Part shown: positions 1 through 8,364 of the stretch, one piece after another
Position numbering within the stretch: the first letter of the stretch is position 1
Layout: each line of letters opens with the position of its first letter
Source: UBA1413 sp964552955
GTDB lineage: Bacteria; Bacteroidota; Bacteroidia; Bacteroidales; Prolixibacteraceae
Reading direction: 5' to 3'
NCBI GenBank assembly: GCA_964552955.1
Contig: CAZKIU010000003.1
Coordinates: 62,001-126,000 of the forward strand
DNA: 64,000 nt
Translations under genes and position numbers: made by a program
Notes under the pieces: model-generated
The model's database searches: none
Told to the model about the DNA's origin: nothing
Seen by the model: the letters and a program-made list of their open reading frames with translations, nothing else

Positions 1-1200
1 TACCATATTCCCTGGGAGGAGGGGCAGCACACCATGGAGCAGGTACTCTCGGCCACGCTGATCATCAAGAGCCCGGGCATTCCCGAAAAGGCCCCCGTGA
101 TGAAGGCGGTCCGGGCCCAGGGGATTCAGGTCATCTCGGAGATTGAGTTTGCAGCACGCCATACCACGGCACAGAAAATATGCATTACCGGCAGCAACGG
201 CAAGACTACCACGACCCTGTTGATTCATCACATGTTGAAGAACGCGGGTATCGATGCCGGACTGGCGGGTAATGTGGGGAGCAGCTTCGCCCGTCAGGTG
301 GCGGAGGAGGATCACCCGGTCTATGTCATTGAACTGAGCAGTTTCCAGCTCGATGACATGTATGAATTCAGGGCCGAGATTGCCATTCTCATGAACATCA
401 CCCCCGACCACCTCGACCGTTACGACTATAGGATGCAGAATTATGTGGACGCCAAATTCAGGATCATCAGGAACCAGACCCCTGACGACTGGTTCATCTA
501 TTATGCCGATGACGAGGTGATCACCAGGGAACTGGCGCGCCGCCGGCCTGCAGCCACCTGTATTCCTTTCTCCCTGGGCCCGGTCAACGGCGACGGCGCA
601 GGCATCATCCATGACACCATAGAAATAAATATCCATAAAAACCGGTTCAGCATGTCAATTCTGGATTTAGCCTTACAAGGCAAACACAACGCCTGCAATT
701 CGATGGCCGCCGCCATATCGGGCATGGCTGTGGGCATTAGAAACGAAAGAATCAGGGAAAGCCTGACCGACTTCCAGGGCGTGGAACACCGCCTCGAGCG
801 ATTTCTGAAAGTCCACGGCATCGAATTCATCAACGATTCGAAAGCCACCAACGTCAATTCCACCTGGTATGCCCTCGAAAGCATGACCCACCCCGTGGTG
901 TGGATCGTTGGCGGCGTCGACAAGGGCAACGACTACTCCATGTTGCACGACCTGGTAAGCGAGAAGGTCAAGGCCATCGTTTGCCTGGGGGTCGATAACG
1001 CCAAAATCCACAAGGCTTTTGAAGGGTTGGTAAAGAACATCGTCGACACCTCCAGCATGGCCGAAGCGGTAAAATCAGCTTATTATCTGGCCCGCAACGG
1101 CGATGCGGTACTGCTCTCACCGGCATGCGCCAGCTTCGATCTCTTCGAGAACTACGAAGACCGCGGCTGCCAGTTCAAACAGGAAGTGCGTAATCTCTGA
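1..1200 (+). CDS. murD: UDP-N-acetylmuramoylalanine--D-glutamate ligase MurD (5' end missing)
   Basis: Cytoplasmic Mur ligase that adds D-glutamate to UDP-MurNAc-L-Ala using ATP. The frame is open from base 1, so the start lies upstream of the window. The 399 visible residues compare with about 450 for the family, so only the N-terminal UDP-binding part is cut. Visible are the ATP loop GSNGKTTT (visible residues ~64-71), SSFQLDDM, HRLERF with FINDSKATN, and the C-terminal SPACASFDLFENYEDRG signature that separates MurD from MurC/E/F. It is followed after 10 bases by ftsW, so it belongs to the dcw operon. The upstream partners (murE, mraY) would be expected just outside the window. Identification is secure. 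Confidence 0.96.
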   Translation, partial: YHIPWEEGQHTMEQVLSATLIIKSPGIPEKAPVMKAVRAQGIQVISEIEFAARHTTAQKICITGSNGKTTTTLLIHHMLKNAGIDAGLAGNVGSSFARQVAEEDHPVYVIELSSFQLDDMYEFRAEIAILMNITPDHLDRYDYRMQNYVDAKFRIIRNQTPDDWFIYYADDEVITRELARRRPAATCIPFSLGPVNGDGAGIIHDTIEINIHKNRFSMSILDLALQGKHNACNSMAAAISGMAVGIRNERIRESLTDFQGVEHRLERFLKVHGIEFINDSKATNVNSTWYALESMTHPVVWIVGGVDKGNDYSMLHDLVSEKVKAIVCLGVDNAKIHKAFEGLVKNIVDTSSMAEAVKSAYYLARNGDAVLLSPACASFDLFENYEDRGCQFKQEVRNL

Positions 1201-1210
1201 TCCTCAGACC

Positions 1211-2419
1211 ATGCAAATCAACACCAGGAAACTCATCAGGGGAGATAAGATCATCTGGATTCTGCTCCTTTTGCTGTCGATGCTCTCGTTGCTGATCGTT
1301 TACAGCGCCACAGGGGCCCTGGCTTTCCGCCAGGCCGGGGGGAATACCTTTCATTTCCTGGTCAGGCAGATTGTTTTCCTGGGGCTGGGCTTCGCCATCA
1401 TCGTCACGATGGTCAATGTAGTACCGGTCAGGCTCTATTCTATGGTGTCCAGGGTGCTGGTGATCGTGAGCATCCTCCTGCTGATGCTGGCCATGGGCCT
1501 CAAGGTGGCCGGCATGGCCGGTGATTCCACGGGAAGAACCCTTAACCTGGGCTTTTTCTCCTTCCAGCCTGCCGAATTCGCCAAACTGGCCCTGGTCATC
1601 TACACCGCCAAGATCCTGGGAATTGAACAAAACTCAGAGGAGGGACTCCGGAACGCTTTTTGGAAAATCCTCATGGTATCGGGGATCATCTGTGCCCTGA
1701 TTTCTCTTTCCAATTTTTCCACGGCTGCCCTGCTCTTCGGCACCGTCATCAGCATGTTATTCGTGGGCCGGGTTCCTATCCGCTATCTGCTCATGGTTTT
1801 CGGGGCTGCCCTGGTCTTGCTGGTGGCCATCTATTTCCTGGCCGACAAAATTGACCATCTTCCCTCACGTTTTGGAACCGTCAGAGGTAGAATAGAGCGG
1901 TTTCTCCATGGTGACCCAGCGGCGGAGAAGGGCATCACCCAGGCTGACTATGCCAAGCTGGCCATCTACGAGGGAGGGTTCATCGGTAAGGGACCCGGGA
2001 ATTCCGATGTGGCCAATTACATGGCGGCCGCCTACAACGACTTTATTTATGCGATTATCGTCGAAGAGTATGGTCTTATGGGGGGCACTGCTCTTTTGTT
2101 GTTATATATGATTCTCTTTTTCAGGGGGATCATCATCGTCAGACGCACCACGCGCACCTTTCCGGCCTTTCTGGTTACCGGCCTCACCCTGATGCTGGTT
2201 TTCCAGGCTATGGTCAACATGGGGGTATCTACCGGGGTCTTCCCGGTCACGGGGCAGCCCCTGCCCTGGGTCAGTATGGGAGGTACTTCCCTGCTCTTCA
2301 CCTCCGTGGCTTTCGGATGCATCCTCAGTGTCAGCTATCAGAACCAGAAGGACAGCCGTATGCCCGCCGAACCGGCGGTACAGGTGGTCGCCCCCGATGA
2401 AGACCAGGAGATTGAATAA
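1211..2419 (+). CDS. ftsW: SEDS peptidoglycan glycosyltransferase FtsW
   Basis: Polytopic inner-membrane SEDS-family glycan polymerase of the divisome, which polymerises lipid II at the septum. The 402-residue product has about ten hydrophobic segments. It carries QPAEFAK in a central loop and GQPLPWVSMGGTSLL near the C-terminus, matching the SEDS QPxE and LPxVSxGG signatures. I chose the ATG at 1211, ten bases after the murD stop. An in-frame start at 1103 would overlap murD by about 100 bases and add a non-family leader. The stop overlaps the murG start as TAATG. RodA is the alternative paralogue, but the position between murD and murG argues for FtsW. Confidence 0.95.
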   Translation: MQINTRKLIRGDKIIWILLLLLSMLSLLIVYSATGALAFRQAGGNTFHFLVRQIVFLGLGFAIIVTMVNVVPVRLYSMVSRVLVIVSILLLMLAMGLKVAGMAGDSTGRTLNLGFFSFQPAEFAKLALVIYTAKILGIEQNSEEGLRNAFWKILMVSGIICALISLSNFSTAALLFGTVISMLFVGRVPIRYLLMVFGAALVLLVAIYFLADKIDHLPSRFGTVRGRIERFLHGDPAAEKGITQADYAKLAIYEGGFIGKGPGNSDVANYMAAAYNDFIYAIIVEEYGLMGGTALLLLYMILFFRGIIIVRRTTRTFPAFLVTGLTLMLVFQAMVNMGVSTGVFPVTGQPLPWVSMGGTSLLFTSVAFGCILSVSYQNQKDSRMPAEPAVQVVAPDEDQEIE

Positions 2420-3522
2420 TGGAAAAACTGAAAGTTATCATCAGCGGAGGAGGCACCGGGGGGCATATATTCCCGGCGTTATCGATTGCGGGAGAGCTCA
2501 GGCAGCGGATCCCTGATTGCGACATTCTCTTTGTGGGGGCCCTGGGGCGCATGGAAATGGAGAAGGTGCCCGCGGCAGGTTTTCCCATCACCGGCCTGCC
2601 GGTCATGGGTTTCCCCCGCAAACCAGGGGTGGCCATGCTGAAGTTCTTCGTCATGTTGTGGCGCAGTATGATCCGTGCCCGCCAGATCGTCAGGGATTTC
2701 AAGCCCGCGCTGGTCATCGGGGTCGGAGGATACGCCAGCGGTCCCCTGCTCCGGGCCGCCATCTCCCGTCACATTCCTGCCCTGATCCAGGAGCAGAATT
2801 CCTATGCCGGCATCACCAATAAACTGCTGGGGAAAAGAGTGAACCGCATCTGCGTGGCCTATGAAGGCATGGAGCGCTTTTTCCCGCCTGAGAAGATCGT
2901 CCTTACCGGTAATCCCGTAAGGGCCAACCTCCTGGCACCCGGCGCCACCCGCCGTGACGCTCTTTTGCATTTCGGCCTCCCCGAAGAGGGAGAGGTCCTG
3001 CTGATCACCGGGGGCAGCCTGGGAGCCCGCTCCCTTAACGAAGCCGTTCTTGCCAGCCTCGACGCCATCGGGCAGGCCCCCTGGACGGTCATCTGGCAAA
3101 CCGGCAGCCTCTACTTCGGGGAGATGAAGGATAAAACCGCCGGCCGTCTTCCCGGCAATCTCAGAATATATCAGTTTCTGGACCGGATGGAATTGGCTTA
3201 CCTGGCCGCCAGTGTGGTGATTTCGCGTGCCGGGGCTGGTACGATCAGCGAACTATGCATCGCCGCCAAGCCGGTGATCCTGGTGCCCTCCCCCAATGTG
3301 GCCGAAGACCACCAGACCCGTAATGCCATGGCCCTGGCTTCCAGAGAGGCCGCCATCCTGATCAGCGACGCCGACATCAGGGAGCGTCTCTTCCCCGAAG
3401 CCGACCTGTTGATGCGTGACCCCGCGAAAAGAAATGCCCTCTCCGGCCATATCAGCCAACTGGCTATGCCCGGTGCCACTACCAGGATCGTCGATGAAGC
3501 CCTTCAACTGATCAGATCATGA
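2419..3522 (+). CDS. murG: Lipid II synthase MurG (UDP-GlcNAc transferase)
   Basis: Peripheral inner-membrane GT28 glycosyltransferase that adds GlcNAc to lipid I to make lipid II. At 367 residues it has the family's usual length. The N-terminal GGGTGGHIFPALSIA glycine loop, the EQNSYAGITNKLLG stretch, GGSLGA at the start of the second Rossmann domain, and ISRAGAGTISEL for UDP-GlcNAc binding are all present. The start overlaps the ftsW stop by one base and its stop overlaps the murC start (ATGA), which indicates translational coupling within the dcw operon. Confidence 0.97.
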   Translation: MEKLKVIISGGGTGGHIFPALSIAGELRQRIPDCDILFVGALGRMEMEKVPAAGFPITGLPVMGFPRKPGVAMLKFFVMLWRSMIRARQIVRDFKPALVIGVGGYASGPLLRAAISRHIPALIQEQNSYAGITNKLLGKRVNRICVAYEGMERFFPPEKIVLTGNPVRANLLAPGATRRDALLHFGLPEEGEVLLITGGSLGARSLNEAVLASLDAIGQAPWTVIWQTGSLYFGEMKDKTAGRLPGNLRIYQFLDRMELAYLAASVVISRAGAGTISELCIAAKPVILVPSPNVAEDHQTRNAMALASREAAILISDADIRERLFPEADLLMRDPAKRNALSGHISQLAMPGATTRIVDEALQLIRS

Positions 3523-4916
3523 ATATCAAGGATACATACGACCGGGTCTATTTCCTCGGCATCGGGGGCATCGGCATGAGTGGCCTGGCCCGATGGTTCA
3601 GGCACCTGGGATGGGCCGTGGCCGGTTATGACCGCACCCCCTCGCAGCTCACGGCGGCCCTGGCTGCCGAAGGCATCGCCATCCACTATACCGACCTGGC
3701 TGAAAAGGTTCAGGAGATCGCCGGCGATCGCACCACGACCCTGGTGGTGGTCACTCCTGCCCTCCCCCCTGACCACGGAGAGTGGAACTGGCTCCGGACA
3801 AACGGCTTTACCATCCTTAAAAGATCACAGGTGCTGGGAATGCTCTGTAATCCCGGGCACACCATTGCCGTTGCCGGCACCCATGGTAAAACCACCGTGT
3901 CGACTATGGCGGCCGTTATCCTCAGCCACCGCCCCCAGGGTTGCGGGGCCTTCCTCGGTGGGATCTCAAGAAACTTCGGTTCCAACCTGCTTCTCCCCTC
4001 CTTCCCGGAAGCCTGGATCGTCACCGAAGCCGATGAGTATGACCGTTCCTTTCTACAACTGACCCCTGAAGTGGCGGTCATCACCTACATGGACCCCGAC
4101 CACCTGGATGTTTATGGCAACGATGAGGATTTCCAGGCCTCGTTTCTGGAGTTTGCGGGGGGCATCAAACCCGGGGGCAGCCTGGTGGTGCGCCGCGAAC
4201 TGGCTTCCCGCTTCGGGGCTACCGGCGGCAGAAAGATCTATACTTATGCCCTTACCGGAGAGGCTGACTTCTCCACGCGGGAGCTCACCCTGGACCCCCA
4301 GTCACGCTGCTACTCCTTCCGGATCGTCACCCCTTCCGGAGAAAGCCCGCTGATGACCATGGGCTACCCGGGCCTCCACAATGTGGAAAATGGCGTGGCC
4401 GCCGCCGCGGCCGCCTTCCTGGCCGGCGCTTCCCTCGAAGAAATCATAAACGGCCTCGAAGCCTATACCGGCGTCGCCCGCCGCTTCGATATCCGCTACC
4501 GCAGCCCCCACCAGATATTCATCGACGACTATGCCCACCACCCCAGGGAACTCCATACCTTTATCACCTCGGTACGTCATATGTGGCCCGGCAAAAAAAT
4601 CACGGGGATCTTCCAGCCTCACCTCTATACCCGCACCAGGGACTTCGCCGAAGCTTTCGCCAACAGCCTCGACCTCCTCGACACCGCCGTGGTGATCCCC
4701 ATCTACCCCGCCCGTGAACAACCCATCGCGGGAGTCTCCCCGGAATTGATCCTCAGTAAAATGACCCTCACCAACAAGCTGAAGGCCGAAAAAGAAGAGA
4801 TCATTCCCTTCCTCAGAAAACATCCCCCGGAAATCCTGGTCACCATGGGTGCCGGAGATATTGAACTGATGGCCGATGAACTTATAGCCTTTCTGACCCA
4901 TGAAGCAGATCGTTAG
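3519..4916 (+). CDS. murC: UDP-N-acetylmuramate--L-alanine ligase MurC
   Basis: Cytoplasmic ligase that attaches L-alanine to UDP-MurNAc, the first peptide-stem step. The 465-residue protein shows the N-terminal FLGIGGIGMSGLARW dinucleotide-like loop, the ATP site AGTHGKTTVSTM, EADEYDRSFL, and the DDYAHHPREL motif characteristic of MurC. It overlaps murG by 4 bases and ftsQ by 17 bases. There is no ddl between murC and ftsQ, unlike in enterobacteria. Secure call. Confidence 0.97.
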   Translation: MNIKDTYDRVYFLGIGGIGMSGLARWFRHLGWAVAGYDRTPSQLTAALAAEGIAIHYTDLAEKVQEIAGDRTTTLVVVTPALPPDHGEWNWLRTNGFTILKRSQVLGMLCNPGHTIAVAGTHGKTTVSTMAAVILSHRPQGCGAFLGGISRNFGSNLLLPSFPEAWIVTEADEYDRSFLQLTPEVAVITYMDPDHLDVYGNDEDFQASFLEFAGGIKPGGSLVVRRELASRFGATGGRKIYTYALTGEADFSTRELTLDPQSRCYSFRIVTPSGESPLMTMGYPGLHNVENGVAAAAAAFLAGASLEEIINGLEAYTGVARRFDIRYRSPHQIFIDDYAHHPRELHTFITSVRHMWPGKKITGIFQPHLYTRTRDFAEAFANSLDLLDTAVVIPIYPAREQPIAGVSPELILSKMTLTNKLKAEKEEIIPFLRKHPPEILVTMGAGDIELMADELIAFLTHEADR

Positions 4917-5661
4917 AAAAATCATCAGAATAACGGGTTGGCTGGGACTGGTGGCCTTTTTGGTGGTTACTCTGGCCTTCTCCTCCCGGGAGGTGGCCCA
5001 TGTCAAATGTGAAGGGCTTACCGTCAGGTATGCCGGCGCTTCCCCCATCCGGCTTGAAAGTCGCTCCCTGATCGGCATAGCCCGGTCGGCCGACCCCCAT
5101 CTCAAAGGAAAGAAAATGGAGGAAATCGATACGGAAGCCATTGAGGCCAAGCTGGCCAAAAACAAGGCGATCCTCAAGGCTGATGTCTATAAAACGGTGG
5201 TCAGGGACTCCTCAGGATGGAAGGGAATGCTCACCATCAAGGTGAAACACCGGGAACCGGTAATCCGGATCATCACCTCCAGCGACAATTATTATATGGA
5301 CGATGAAGGGAACCGCATCCCCGCATCGGTGCAGTATGCCGCCGATGTTCCGGTAGCCACAGGACACATCACCCCTCCCCTGGCGCAGGAAAAACTCCTG
5401 CCCCTGGTCCGGAACATCCGGAAAAACAAATTCTGGAGGGCCCAGATCAAACAGATCCACCTCAACGCCTCAGGGGATATCTTCTTCTCCACTCTGGTGG
5501 GCGACCAGCTCATCGAATTCGGGAACGCAGACAACATGGAGGAGAAATTCCAGAACCTACGGGCGTTCTACGAGCAGGTGCTGGCTGAAGGCAACTGGAA
5601 AAAATACAAGAGCATTTCAGTGAAATTCAAAAATCAGGTCATTGCAAAAAAAAATAGATGA
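4900..5661 (+). CDS. ftsQ: Cell division protein FtsQ/DivIB
   Basis: Bitopic divisome scaffold protein. The 253-residue product has a short cytoplasmic N-terminus, one membrane helix at about residues 12-28, then a periplasmic POTRA-like segment (residues ~33-105, including VKCEGLTVRY and IKVKHREPVIRI) and a beta domain. Sequence conservation in this family is weak, so the call rests on topology, the REPV-type motif, and position between murC and ftsA. Its start lies inside murC (17-base overlap). It ends one base before the likely ftsA ATG. Confidence 0.88.
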   Translation: MKQIVRKIIRITGWLGLVAFLVVTLAFSSREVAHVKCEGLTVRYAGASPIRLESRSLIGIARSADPHLKGKKMEEIDTEAIEAKLAKNKAILKADVYKTVVRDSSGWKGMLTIKVKHREPVIRIITSSDNYYMDDEGNRIPASVQYAADVPVATGHITPPLAQEKLLPLVRNIRKNKFWRAQIKQIHLNASGDIFFSTLVGDQLIEFGNADNMEEKFQNLRAFYEQVLAEGNWKKYKSISVKFKNQVIAKKNR

Positions 5662-5662
5662 T

Positions 5663-6955
5663 ATGGCTTCAAGACAGGAATTTACGGTAGTTGTCGATAT
5701 CGGGACGACCAAGATCACGGCATTGGCGGGAGAGGTGGACCTCAACCGGAAGATTGAGCTTCTGGGAAAGGCGATGGTCCCTTCACGTGGCATTCGCAGG
5801 GGGGTAGTGCTCAATCCCGGAGAGTTCTCCCTGGCGCTGCAATCCTTGCTCAGCCAGCTGGAAGCCCAGATCGGCGTAAAAATCAAGAGTGTGGATGTGG
5901 CGTTGGCGGGCCAGGGGGTCCGTACCACGACCTACGAAGGCATCCGCTATATTGAATCGGGACTGGTGAGCCAGCATGACATCGACTATCTGGAGAATGA
6001 GGCTTTCAACATGCCGTTAGACCCGGGCTACCGGGTTTACCACCTTTTTCCTGCCAATTATGATATCGGTGATGATCTGGGGGTATCGATTCCGGTAGGG
6101 CATGAAGGCCGGAAGATGACGGCCCGCTACACCCTGGTGACGGCCCCTGCCTCCTATCAGGAGAGTGTGGAAAAAGCCCTCGACAGAATCGGCGTCCAAC
6201 TGGGTGATTTCATTCTATCCCCCATTGCGCTCTCTTCGGCGGTCATCAGTGAAGAGGAGAAGGAGGTGGGCGTGGCCGTGGTCGACATTGGCGGGGGCAC
6301 GACCAAGCTGACCACCTGGGCAGAGGGCAAACTCACCCACATGGCGGTGATTCCCTTTGCCGGAGAGGTGGTCACCCGCGACATCAAGGAGGGGTGTTCC
6401 ATCCTCCAGCGATGGGCTGAACAACTGAAAGTACAGTACGGGCAGGCCATGGGCGATTTTGCCGAAGAGGAGAAAGTGGTGACCATTCCCGGCCATAACG
6501 GCTGGGAGCCCAAGGAGATCTCCTTCAAGAGCCTGGCCTTTATCATTCAGGCCCGCCTGGAGGAGATCATCGATAGTCTCTGTCTTCATATAGAAAGGTC
6601 AGGGTTGCTGGCCCAACCGGCGCAGGGTATTGTGATTACCGGGGGAACCTCTAAAATGTATAACCTCCTCCAGTTGGTCAAATTCCGCACCGGCATGGAT
6701 GCCCGGCTGGGATTCTCCCAGGTACGGCTGGCCGGTAACTACGACATCGATAAGACCGCTTACCTCACTGCCCTGGGTTTGCTCCACTATTCCCTGGCGC
6801 GGCAAACCCCCTCTACCCAGGCAAAGCCCCTCCGCAAAACCACCACCAAAGAAAACAGTGTTGATAAAAAGAGCGGATCTGGTTTTTTAAGTAATTTAGG
6901 GAAAAAAGTTTCTCAGCAGATCAGCCTCATTTTTGAGGAGGATGATGCCAGTTAG
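5663..6955 (+). CDS. ftsA: Cell division protein FtsA
   Basis: Actin-like ATPase that tethers FtsZ filaments to the membrane. I start it at the ATG at 5663 (430 residues), giving an N-terminus followed at once by VVVDIGTTKITALAG, the phosphate-1 loop. A TTG at 5642 is in frame but would overlap ftsQ. VVDIGGGTTKLT (phosphate-2) and VITGGTSKMYNL (adenosine motif) are present. The C-terminus ends with FLSNLGKKVSQQISLIF, a typical amphipathic membrane-targeting helix. The tethering partner should be the FtsZ copy that keeps the C-terminal peptide (8365-9786). Confidence 0.95.
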   Translation: MASRQEFTVVVDIGTTKITALAGEVDLNRKIELLGKAMVPSRGIRRGVVLNPGEFSLALQSLLSQLEAQIGVKIKSVDVALAGQGVRTTTYEGIRYIESGLVSQHDIDYLENEAFNMPLDPGYRVYHLFPANYDIGDDLGVSIPVGHEGRKMTARYTLVTAPASYQESVEKALDRIGVQLGDFILSPIALSSAVISEEEKEVGVAVVDIGGGTTKLTTWAEGKLTHMAVIPFAGEVVTRDIKEGCSILQRWAEQLKVQYGQAMGDFAEEEKVVTIPGHNGWEPKEISFKSLAFIIQARLEEIIDSLCLHIERSGLLAQPAQGIVITGGTSKMYNLLQLVKFRTGMDARLGFSQVRLAGNYDIDKTAYLTALGLLHYSLARQTPSTQAKPLRKTTTKENSVDKKSGSGFLSNLGKKVSQQISLIFEEDDAS

Positions 6956-6975
6956 TAATCCAAAACTGATTTCCC

Positions 6976-8298
6976 ATGAGTGAAGATTTGGTCAGATTCC
7001 GGTTTTCGAAGAATACCTCCTCGATCATTAAGGTGGCAGGTATAGGCGGTGGAGGATGCAACGCCGTTAACAACATGTATGAAGCAGGCATCAAGGATGT
7101 CGATTTTATGGTCTGCAATACCGATGCCCAGGCCCTGGCCAACAGTCCGGTGCCGGTGAAGATCCAGCTGGGGGTCACCCTGACGGAAGGGCGTGGGGCC
7201 GGAAACCGCCCTGAGATGGGGGAAGAGGCGGCCCGTGAGAACCATGAGGATATCCGAAAGGTGCTGGAAGAAAACACCAGGATGCTCTTTATTACGGCCG
7301 GAATGGGAGGAGGCACCGGAACCGGGGGAGCCCCTGTGATCGCCCGCCTGGCCAGCGAACTGGGGATCCTGACCATTGCCGTGGTGACCATACCCTCTCC
7401 TGCCGAAGGTAAGAAGAGGTACAACCAGGCCATAGAGGGGATCATGAAACTGAGCGAGTATACCGACAGTATGCTGATCGTCAGCAACCAGAAGCTCCAT
7501 GCCATCTATGGCGATCTGCCGGCGCGGCAGGCCTTCAAACTGGCCGACAATATAGTGACCACAGCCGTCAAAGGGGTGGCGGAGATCATTACCCTCCACG
7601 GCAACATCAACATCGACTTTGCCGATGTCTATACCGTCATGCACAACAGCAAGGTCTTCATCATGGGGACCGGTTATGCCTCAGGAGAAGGCCGCGCCAT
7701 GAAGGCCGTAGCGATGGCCCTCCAGTCCCCCTTGCTCGACAACAATGACATCTACGGCACCAGAAACATCCTGCTCAACATTATTTCGGGCACCCAGGAG
7801 ATCACCATCGGCGAAATCGGCCAGATCATCGAATACCTGCAGAATGCGGCAGGCCAGGAGGCCGATATCATCTGGGGGAATGGCTATGACGATTCCATTG
7901 GAGAGAATATCAGCGTGACCATCCTCTGCACCGGCTTCAAGAATGCCCCGGCTGTCGAACCGGTCAGAGAGAGAAAAGAGGAGCATTATGACCTGCAGCA
8001 GGAGGAAGAGGAGGCCACACCGGCCCCCTCCGTGGAACCCACCCCTGACATAGAAGGAAAACCATCGGAGGCTAGGCCCCGGATCTTTGAACTGGATATC
8101 GACCAGAATGCCCCTGAGGAGGAGCGTTTCCCCTGGGGCTCCGAAACCCGTAAAGAAGAGAAACCTGCCGCACGCCGTACCCCCCCGCCTCCACGGAAAA
8201 AAGAACCTAAAGAGAAGAAAGGGGGCAGCGACAACCTCGACAACTGGTTCTACCGCAAATTCGGTGGTCTCTTTGACGACGATGATCAGGCCGTCTGA
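6976..8298 (+). CDS. ftsZ: FtsZ paralogue 1 (degenerate C-terminal peptide)
   Basis: Tubulin-like GTPase. The core (residues ~15-325) is complete: GIGGGGCNAV, the tubulin signature GGGTGTG (111-117) and the catalytic T7 loop NIDFADV (212-218), so GTP hydrolysis should be possible. The linker (326-425) is acidic and proline-rich. The tail ends DNLDNWFYRKFGGLF followed by four aspartates and QAV. Where the neighbouring paralogue has DNLENIPAYIRKQ, this copy has no IPAY/IPAF, so the FtsA-binding peptide looks lost or remodelled. It shares roughly 55-60% of core residues with the next gene by eye. It could be a modulator subunit or a specialised Z-ring component. Calling it FtsZ-family is secure; an independent role is inference. 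Confidence 0.93.
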   Translation: MSEDLVRFRFSKNTSSIIKVAGIGGGGCNAVNNMYEAGIKDVDFMVCNTDAQALANSPVPVKIQLGVTLTEGRGAGNRPEMGEEAARENHEDIRKVLEENTRMLFITAGMGGGTGTGGAPVIARLASELGILTIAVVTIPSPAEGKKRYNQAIEGIMKLSEYTDSMLIVSNQKLHAIYGDLPARQAFKLADNIVTTAVKGVAEIITLHGNINIDFADVYTVMHNSKVFIMGTGYASGEGRAMKAVAMALQSPLLDNNDIYGTRNILLNIISGTQEITIGEIGQIIEYLQNAAGQEADIIWGNGYDDSIGENISVTILCTGFKNAPAVEPVRERKEEHYDLQQEEEEATPAPSVEPTPDIEGKPSEARPRIFELDIDQNAPEEERFPWGSETRKEEKPAARRTPPPPRKKEPKEKKGGSDNLDNWFYRKFGGLFDDDDQAV

Positions 8299-8364
8299 AG
8301 AAGATACCCCATACTAAGAAATATAAGTATTGACCCTGTTTAAATGACCCATACAAAAGATTTT